A DNA stretch of 64,000 nt, from NCBI GenBank assembly GCA_965220245.1, contig CBDCPI010000012.1, positions 1 through 64,000 of the forward strand, read 5' to 3'. The notes beneath the pieces are model-generated. The model had not been told where the DNA came from. It was given only the letters and a program-made list of their open reading frames with translations, and did no database searches. The number at the start of each line of letters is the position of its first letter. Position 1 is the first letter of the stretch. The position numbers and the translations under genes were made by a program. Below, piece by piece: positions 58,967-64,000 of this stretch. The stretch comes from CBDCPI01 sp965220245. Lineage in GTDB: Bacteria > Chloroflexota > Dehalococcoidia > Lucifugimonadales > UBA3495.

Positions 58967-59566
58967 ATGAGTCGTCTGGCCCAGTTGAAAGTAGGCGTAC
59001 TAGCGGTACAGGGGGACTTTGCAGAGCACATAGCTATCCTTAAGGGTCTGGGTGTGGCCGGACAGGAAGTTAGGCTGCCGGAACATTTGGAACATTTGGA
59101 CGCACTGATCATCCCGGGTGGCGAGAGCACCACCCTGAGCCGACTGATGAGTCTATATGACCTGCGGGAGCCGGTTACCCGGATGGCCCGGTCGGGTAAG
59201 CCGGTGTGGGGCACCTGTGCCGGTATGATTATGATGGCCCATGAGATCACCGAGGAGGACCCGATACCTCTGGCGATAATGGACATCGGCGTACATCGCA
59301 ACGCTTTTGGGCGTCAAGTAGACAGCTTCGAGCAGGACTTGGATGTCGCCTACTTGGGCGGGAGCCTGTTCCGCGGGGTCTTTATACGGGCCCCGGCGAT
59401 CATGCGCGTCGGCCAAAGCGTTGAAGTCTTGGCCTCGTTGGCCGACGGCAGGCCGGTGGCGGTCCAACAGAATAATCTCCTGGCTACCTCTTTCCACCCC
59501 GAGCTTACCACCGACAACCGCTTCCACCGGTATTTTCTGGACTTAGTTTTTGAGTCGCCGGATTGA
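58967..59566 (+). CDS. pdxT: pyridoxal 5'-phosphate synthase glutaminase subunit PdxT
   Basis: A 199-residue glutaminase that delivers ammonia to PdxS. It has VGVLAVQGDFAEHIAIL, PGGESTTLSRL at 50-60, the nucleophile Cys84 in WGTCAGMIMMA, RNAFGRQVDSF, and the catalytic His/Glu in TSFHPELT near residue 178. It completes the deoxyxylulose-independent B6 pathway together with PdxS. The following 212 bases contain only very short frames (such as a 48-codon ORF overlapping the stop at 59566), which I do not consider genes. Confidence 0.96.
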   Translation: MSRLAQLKVGVLAVQGDFAEHIAILKGLGVAGQEVRLPEHLEHLDALIIPGGESTTLSRLMSLYDLREPVTRMARSGKPVWGTCAGMIMMAHEITEEDPIPLAIMDIGVHRNAFGRQVDSFEQDLDVAYLGGSLFRGVFIRAPAIMRVGQSVEVLASLADGRPVAVQQNNLLATSFHPELTTDNRFHRYFLDLVFESPD

Positions 59567-59778
59567 TGCAGGCGTTTCGCTCCAGAGACATAATCCGCTG
59601 CTTCCTCCTCAACCTCCCCAAAGGGACAAGTCTGGTTAGCGCCAGAGACGTTCCGGCCCGGATAAACCGGCATCCTGTTGCCACGGCAGTTCCGCGAGGT
59701 AGCCCAATATAGCGTCATGATCAAGACGATGGCGGCGACCGTGGCCAGACCCGCGATGGCCGCTGTGGAGGCGTAAGG

Positions 59779-61386
59779 TTGGTAACTGTTGGAGATACGG
59801 TCCGGCAGGAACTGGACCGTTTGCTCGAGGTCTTACCCCAGCATGTGGTGGATGCCCTGCGCGGCCGCGATGATCTGGAAGAGCTGTTGGAAGTTGTGTT
59901 GGACTTGGGACGAGTGCCTGAAGCCCGGTTCTTGTCGAGCGATGTGCCGTTGGACGATCAGGAGGTAACCGACAAAGACTTGGAGCACGTGATGCGCCAA
60001 GTTGGGGACTTCGGTGACGACCACCGGGCCGGTATAGAGCGTACTCTGCACCGGATATCGTCTATTCTCAACCGCAAGGGACGGATCGTTGGCATCACCT
60101 GCCGGGTAGGCCGGGCGGTCTTCGGCACCATCAAGATCATTGAAGACCTTGCGCTGTCCGGCAAGAATATCCTGCTCTTGGGCCGCCCCGGCGTCGGCAA
60201 GACTACCATGCTGCGCGAGATGGCCCGGGTGCTGTCGGAAGAGGCCCGGAAGCGGGTAATCATCGTTGATACCTCCAACGAAATTGCCGGAGATGGTGAT
60301 GTGCCGCACCCGGCAATTGGGCGCTCCCGGAGAATGCAGGTGGCGACCCCGGCCAAACAGCACGCGGTGATGATCGAGGCGGTGGAGAACCATATGCCGG
60401 AGGTCATCATCATCGACGAGATGGGCACCGAACAGGAAGCCTCCGCAGCGCGGACAATAGCGGAGCGGGGGGTGCAACTCATCGCCACCGCTCATGGAAA
60501 CACCTTGGACAACCTGATTATGAACCCGACCCTGTCCGACTTGGTTGGCGGGGTGCAAACGGTTACCCTGGGTGACCAGGAGGCCCGGTACCGGGGCACG
60601 CAGAAGAGTGTTTTGGAGCGGAAAGCGCCGCCGACCTTTGACGTGGTAGTGGAAATCCAAAGCTGGGAACGCTTGGCGGTCCATGATGGCGTGGCCCAAG
60701 TCGTGGACCAGTGGCTCCGGGGCTATCCCATTACTGCGGAAGTGCGCTGGCTGGACGAGAACGGCCGAGTGAACAAGACCCAGGAACCCACCCGGGGCAG
60801 CAACAACACTACCGCGCTTTGGTCTCCCGAATATACTGCGCCTTCGTCAAATGACTCGGCCCCGAGGGTCTCCACCGACGGCAGGGTTGCCGACGTGGAT
60901 GCGCGGGTGTTCCTGTTCGGAGTGGGCAGGGACAAGCTGGAGGCTGCCGTCGGCGGGACTGGAGTCTCGGTACAGGTAGCCAACGAGCTGCGCCGGTCCG
61001 ACGTGGTTCTGACCACTAAGACCCATTACCGGCGGGGCTCTCAGTTGGTGCGCATCGCTGAGGCTTCGGGTAAGCCGGTCTACGTGCTGCGTAAGAACAC
61101 TATGCCGCAAGTGGAGGACTTTTTGCGGGCGCTGGCCAAGGAGTGGAACCACGGGGCAGGCCGGGTGCAACAGGATGATGACGCCTCGCAAGAGACCTTG
61201 GAGCGGGCAATGCAGGAAGCGGAGGCGGCCGCCAACCAGGTGTTGAGCGGCGAGTCCTCGGTGCGGTTGACCCCGCAGAGGTCCTATGTACGGCGGCTCC
61301 AACACCTGTTGGGGAAGCGGTATAACGTGTCTTCCACCAGCCAAGGCCGAGAACCGGAGCGGTCGGTCTTGTTCTACAAGCCCTAG
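59779..61386 (+). CDS. R3H-domain AAA-type ATPase (Ycf45/SpoIIIAA-like)
   Basis: A 535-residue ATPase. Walker A is GRPGVGKTT at residues 135-143, Walker B is PEVIIIDEMGTE near 209-220, and IATAHGNTLDNL near 235 is the sensor region; the set resembles SpoIIIAA and the plastid/cyanobacterial Ycf45 proteins. A central domain of unknown type (VDARVFLFGVGRDKLEAAV...) follows, and the C-terminus ends in an R3H-like motif (RRLQH...GREPERSVLFYKP) for single-stranded nucleic acid binding. The start is TTG at 59779, with GGAGG seven bases upstream. It precedes tmk by 24 bases. Confidence 0.9.
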   Translation: MVTVGDTVRQELDRLLEVLPQHVVDALRGRDDLEELLEVVLDLGRVPEARFLSSDVPLDDQEVTDKDLEHVMRQVGDFGDDHRAGIERTLHRISSILNRKGRIVGITCRVGRAVFGTIKIIEDLALSGKNILLLGRPGVGKTTMLREMARVLSEEARKRVIIVDTSNEIAGDGDVPHPAIGRSRRMQVATPAKQHAVMIEAVENHMPEVIIIDEMGTEQEASAARTIAERGVQLIATAHGNTLDNLIMNPTLSDLVGGVQTVTLGDQEARYRGTQKSVLERKAPPTFDVVVEIQSWERLAVHDGVAQVVDQWLRGYPITAEVRWLDENGRVNKTQEPTRGSNNTTALWSPEYTAPSSNDSAPRVSTDGRVADVDARVFLFGVGRDKLEAAVGGTGVSVQVANELRRSDVVLTTKTHYRRGSQLVRIAEASGKPVYVLRKNTMPQVEDFLRALAKEWNHGAGRVQQDDDASQETLERAMQEAEAAANQVLSGESSVRLTPQRSYVRRLQHLLGKRYNVSSTSQGREPERSVLFYKP

Positions 61387-61410
61387 TCCCGGCGCCTACG
61401 GCCTCCTTCT

Positions 61411-62016
61411 GTGGCCCCGTTTATTGTCTTTGAAGGCATTGACGGCTCGGGTAAGACCACCCAAGCCAGAGCCTTGGTGCGGCGATTGCGGCGGCGCGAT
61501 GTCCGGGTGATTTACACCCGAGAGCCAGGCGGCACTCCCATCGGCGAACACCTCCGCCGTTGGCTTAAGCGAAACCCTCAACTCTCGCCGGTTGCTGAGG
61601 CATCGGTTTTCATAGCTGCCCGGGCCCAACTCATCAAGGAAGTTATTCGCCCCGCTTTAGATTCCGGCGCCACCGTGGTGTCGGACCGGTATACCCCCTC
61701 GACCGTTGCTTATCAAGGTGATGGCAGAGGCCTGGACCTACTTCTAATCAGGCAGTTGAATTTTGCCGCCACCGGCGGGCTGGCCCCGGAACTAACGGTA
61801 CTTTTGGACCTTTCGCCCGACACCGCTTTGGCTCGTAAGAACAACGCGCCTTTGGATAGCATTGAGTCGGCGCCGTTGGAGTTTCACCGCAGGGTTAGGG
61901 AGTCCTACCTGCGCCAAGCGGCCGAAAATGCAGAGAAATGGCTGGTCTTGGACGCTAAGCAGCCTCGGGCCGAGCTATCTAAGCAAATCTGGGAAAGAGT
62001 AAGGCCCCTCGGTTAA
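61411..62016 (+). CDS. tmk: thymidylate kinase
   Basis: A 201-residue kinase phosphorylating dTMP to dTDP. The P-loop is EGIDGSGKTTQA at residues 8-19, REPGGTPIGEHLR is the substrate loop, and DRYTPSTVAYQGDGRGLD near 95 holds the DRY motif. The lid region and length are normal. The start is GTG at 61411 without a strong ribosome site, 24 bases after the ATPase gene, suggesting coupling. Its stop codon (62014-62016) lies within the loop of the terminator. Confidence 0.95.
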   Translation: MAPFIVFEGIDGSGKTTQARALVRRLRRRDVRVIYTREPGGTPIGEHLRRWLKRNPQLSPVAEASVFIAARAQLIKEVIRPALDSGATVVSDRYTPSTVAYQGDGRGLDLLLIRQLNFAATGGLAPELTVLLDLSPDTALARKNNAPLDSIESAPLEFHRRVRESYLRQAAENAEKWLVLDAKQPRAELSKQIWERVRPLG

Positions 62017-62036
62017 AAGAGGGGCCTTGTTTTTGG
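62001..62036 (+). terminator. rho-independent terminator overlapping the tmk stop codon
   Basis: AAGGCCCCTC (62001-62010) pairs perfectly with GAGGGGCCTT (62019-62028) across an 8-base loop, followed by GTTTTTGG. It ends the pdxS-pdxT-ATPase-tmk transcript and lies 23 bases before the convergent SelW-like gene's end. Confidence 0.9.
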
Positions 62037-62058
62037 CTTTATACCGGTTTGAGCCGAG

Positions 62059-62343
62059 CTAGTCGTCTGCCGGGACCGGCTCCGCTTTCTCAATTCTGTC
62101 CCGGACGATGCCCAGCATCGTGCGCACCCGCTTCAGGTCCGGGAAGATGTTCCCTTCGCCCTTCTTGTCGAATACCCTCTCCCCGTCCACAAAGACCTCC
62201 ATGATCGACTGGCCCCGTGGGGAGATGGTGACCGCAGCATCAGGTCCGAAGTGCCGGAAGAACTCGTTCGCCATCCACGTGGCGGTTCCGAGGTGCTGTC
62301 AACTAACGCAGTAAGTAATCTCAATCTGGACTTTGCCTTCCAT
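62059..62343 (-). CDS. SelW/Rdx-family selenoprotein candidate (in-frame UGA read as selenocysteine)
   Basis: ATG at 62343, with GAGGAGG seven bases upstream, opens MEGKVQIEITYCVS; TGA follows as codon 15 (62301-62299), then the frame continues QHLGTATWMANEFFRHFG to the stop at 62059, 94 residues in all. The CVSU motif (Cys12, Sec15) after a first beta strand is the CxxU redox site of the selenoprotein W/T/H family, and the later strands (GQSIMEVFVDGERVFDKKGEGNIFPDLKRV) carry the typical G-x-F-E/D-V-x-x-x-G-x-x-V-F-S/D-K pattern. A start at the internal ATG 62274 would miss the ribosome site, the first strand and the redox motif. A SECIS-like hairpin lies downstream of the UGA. The reading is strongly supported by homology of both flanks. 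Confidence 0.88.
62263..62292 (-). promoter_or_regulatory. SECIS-like stem-loop downstream of the UGA codon
   Basis: On the reverse strand, counted from the base after UGA, CGCCA (15-19) pairs with UGGCG (26-30) around the loop CGUGGA, and CUCG (7-10) pairs with CGAG (33-36) below an internal loop. The apical loop begins 19 nt after UGA and has G as second base, fitting the bacterial SECIS pattern. Confidence 0.65.
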
Positions 62344-62542
62344 CCGGAATCCTCCTCAAGCCCAATCTAGTTTGGCTCCGCCTCAGTTTAAACCAATTTA
62401 CCCACAAGTCAACCCATTATCGCCACCGCTGCGGCGGTTTACGTTATACCCGTGTTCTATTACTTGTAAATGTTCAGAATTGAGGAGGTTATGAGTTTCT
62501 CACCATGCCCCAGACCAATACCAACCGCGGTCATAATCAACC

Positions 62543-63724
62543 TTATTGGAAGACCTGGCGGGGGCCGATGGTCTTCATGTACCCTTCCAGGTTGCGGCGG
62601 GTCTCTTCGATGGAGTCGCCGCCGAACTTCTCCATAAAGGCGTCGATCAACACCAAGGCTACCATTGCCTCGCCAATCACCCCGGCTGGCGGGACTTGGC
62701 AAACGTCGGAGCGTTCGTAGTGCGCTTGGACGGCCTCTCCGGTGTCCAAGTCCACCGAAGGCAGGGGATTGACCATGGTGGCGATGGGTTTGACAGCGAA
62801 CCGGGCCACCAAGGGCATCCCGTTTGACATACCGCCTTCGGTGCCTCCCAGCCGGTTAGTCTGGCGTTGCCAGGGCCGGTCAGGGTCGCTAACCGGGTCG
62901 ATAATGTCGTGGACTTGGGAGCCGCGAAGCTCGGTGATTTCCCATCCCGGGCCGATGGAGACGGCCTTCACCGCGTTGATGGACATTAGGGCCTGGGAGA
63001 TTCGCGCGTCCAGCTTCCGGTCCCAGTGGACGTGGGAACCGAGGCCGATGGGCACATTCTCGGCGATGACCTCCACGGTGCCGCCCACGGTGTCGCCAGC
63101 TTCCTTGGCAGCATCTATCTCGGCCATCATTTTGACCGCAGCCTCAGGGTCGGCGCAACGCACCGGCGACTCTTCCACTGCCTGCCAATCAATGGTTTCC
63201 GGCAACTTGGCCCGCACCCCCGCTATAGAGACTACGTGGCTGCGGAGAATCACATCGAACTCTTCGAGGAAGCGAATCGCTACGGCTCCGGCCGCTACCC
63301 TAGCGGCGGTTTCCCGGGCGCTGGCCCGCTCCAGAACGTTGCGGACATCGTGGAAGCCGTATTTCATGGAACCCGGGAGGTCGGCGTGACCAGGCCGCAG
63401 CCGAGTGATGCGTTCACCGCGGCCGTCGGCATTGGGGTCCTCGACTTCCTCCACCGCCATCGCCGACTGCCAATTGGTCCAGTCCTTATTCTCCAGGGTC
63501 ATGCCGATGGGGCTGCCCAAGGTCAGCCCGTGCCGTATACCGGACATCACGTGGGCCCAGTCCTGCTCGATGAGCATCCGTCCGCCCCTGCCATAGCCGC
63601 GTTGACGGCGGGCCAGATGGCCGGCGATGTACTCTTCGCTAATCGACAGGCCGGCTGGCACACCCTCAACGATTACTACCAAGCCTTGGCCGTGGGACTC
63701 TCCGGCTGTAAAAAATCGCACCAT
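62543..63724 (-). CDS. aroC: chorismate synthase
   Basis: A 393-residue FMN-dependent enzyme converting EPSP to chorismate, the last shikimate-pathway step. MVRFFTAGESHGQGL at the start, QRGYGRGGRMLIEQD, RPGHADLPGSMKYG near 120, ERASARETAARVA, GTEGGMSNGMPLVARFAVKP near 305 and DVCQVPPAGVIGEAMVALVL near 360 are all conserved. ATG 63724 is preferred because homologues begin at this methionine; an in-frame GTG at 63739 is possible and neither has a clear ribosome site. It follows aroE after a gap filled by a palindromic repeat. Confidence 0.96.
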   Translation of the reverse strand: MVRFFTAGESHGQGLVVIVEGVPAGLSISEEYIAGHLARRQRGYGRGGRMLIEQDWAHVMSGIRHGLTLGSPIGMTLENKDWTNWQSAMAVEEVEDPNADGRGERITRLRPGHADLPGSMKYGFHDVRNVLERASARETAARVAAGAVAIRFLEEFDVILRSHVVSIAGVRAKLPETIDWQAVEESPVRCADPEAAVKMMAEIDAAKEAGDTVGGTVEVIAENVPIGLGSHVHWDRKLDARISQALMSINAVKAVSIGPGWEITELRGSQVHDIIDPVSDPDRPWQRQTNRLGGTEGGMSNGMPLVARFAVKPIATMVNPLPSVDLDTGEAVQAHYERSDVCQVPPAGVIGEAMVALVLIDAFMEKFGGDSIEETRRNLEGYMKTIGPRQVFQ

Positions 63725-63756
63725 ATCACTTCGGGACACTCTGGAAATGCCGACCC

Positions 63757-63850
63757 GTCATTCCGGCGAAGGCCGGAATCTAGAAATTCTGAGAACAAAG
63801 AACGTAGCTGGCGGAGAACGGTCCTGGATTCCGGCCTTCGCCGGAATGAC
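63757..63850. repeat. perfect 24-bp inverted repeat between aroE and aroC
   Basis: GTCATTCCGGCGAAGGCCGG (then AATC) at 63757-63780 is exactly inverted at 63827-63850. The 46-base centre (AAATTCTGAGAACAAAGAAC region) matches the interior of MITE family A copy 2 at about 50460-50500. It is a mobile palindromic cassette that occurs both alone and inside a MITE. Confidence 0.8.
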
Positions 63851-63898
63851 GGGTGCAGGTTTCCCAAGCCCTATCGCATATTTCCCCTTCTAAACTCT

Positions 63899-64000
63899 TT
63901 AAGACTCGATTGCCCTGGCTGCCATGGCGTTGGTGGCGGCCTCTAGCATCACTGGCGCCGGGGCTTCCCGGCCGGTCCACATCTCAAAGGAGGCGGCGCC
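63899..64000 (-). CDS. aroE: shikimate dehydrogenase, C-terminal end only
   Basis: The last 33 residues before the stop at 63899 read GAASFEMWTGREAPAPVM and onward. The G-x-x-S-F-E-x-W-T-G-x-x-A-P-x-x-V-M pattern is the conserved C-terminal segment of shikimate dehydrogenase, including the glutamine/glutamate region near the substrate. The gene enters from beyond the window edge and runs toward aroC on the same strand, which fits a shikimate-pathway cluster. The rest of the gene is not visible. Confidence 0.75.
   Translation of the reverse strand, partial: GAASFEMWTGREAPAPVMLEAATNAMAARAIES

Noticed and set aside
59566..59712. 48-codon ORF overlapping the pdxT stop codon
   Set aside because: No ribosome site of its own, unusual composition and no recognisable motif.

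Overview
Organism. The window is a GC-rich bacterial chromosome segment that I infer to be a Chloroflexota member of the Dehalococcoidia / marine SAR202 type. The grounds are indirect. The tmRNA tag reads GEREFALAV, close to the Dehalococcoides tag as I remember it. The conserved backbone at the right end is pdxS-pdxT, an R3H/AAA ATPase, tmk and aroC/aroE. The rest is dominated by families that SAR202 genomes are known to expand: LLM-type flavin oxidoreductases, SMP-30 lactonases, metal-dependent amidohydrolases, SDRs, a flavin monooxygenase, a GMC oxidoreductase and amidases. Starts often use TTG or GTG behind a strong GGAGG-type ribosome site.

Layout. 0-7 kb: a partial cinA-type gene, a serine hydrolase and a complete aapJQMP amino-acid ABC operon with a near-consensus promoter. 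7-9.6 kb: an IS66 element with an 8-bp target duplication, a MITE with the same ends, and ssrA (tmRNA). 9.6-22.5 kb: GMC oxidoreductase, ThDP decarboxylase, VOC protein, an IS4-like element, SDR, two amidases, an MFS carrier, a DUF59 protein and an amidohydrolase. 22.8-24.5 kb: a recent tandem duplication of a Uma2 nuclease-fold gene. 24.6-38.3 kb: mixed catabolic and redox genes plus a Fic protein. 38.4-43.3 kb: a toxin-antitoxin pair, a Baeyer-Villiger-type monooxygenase and a DUF1538-DUF1538-PII-CBS operon. 43.4-50.2 kb: further catabolic genes and a UGA-containing UGSC-type gene next to a frameshifted partner. 50.4-57.8 kb: a permease fusion, an IS701 element, an ADP-ribosylglycohydrolase with zinc ribbons and a third Uma2 gene. 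58-64 kb: vitamin B6, nucleotide and shikimate housekeeping genes, with a second UGA-containing gene between tmk and aroC.

Main discovery. Two genes contain an in-frame UGA best read as selenocysteine: a UGSC-family protein (44422-44973, UGGC motif) and a SelW/Rdx-like protein (62059-62343, CVSU motif). In both, the UGA is followed by a stem-loop whose apical loop begins 18-19 nt downstream, the geometry of a bacterial SECIS. Ordinary gene calling truncates or loses both. No selenocysteine machinery gene lies in the window.

Repeats. Intergenic DNA is crowded with MITEs of several families. They include a TA-flanked family with three complete copies, a CTAG-flanked element, copies sharing ends with the IS66 and IS4-like elements, and one element nested in another. 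Many carry REP-like palindromes built on GTCATTCCGGCG or CATTCCCGCGAAAGCGGG. No CRISPR array, rRNA or tRNA was seen.
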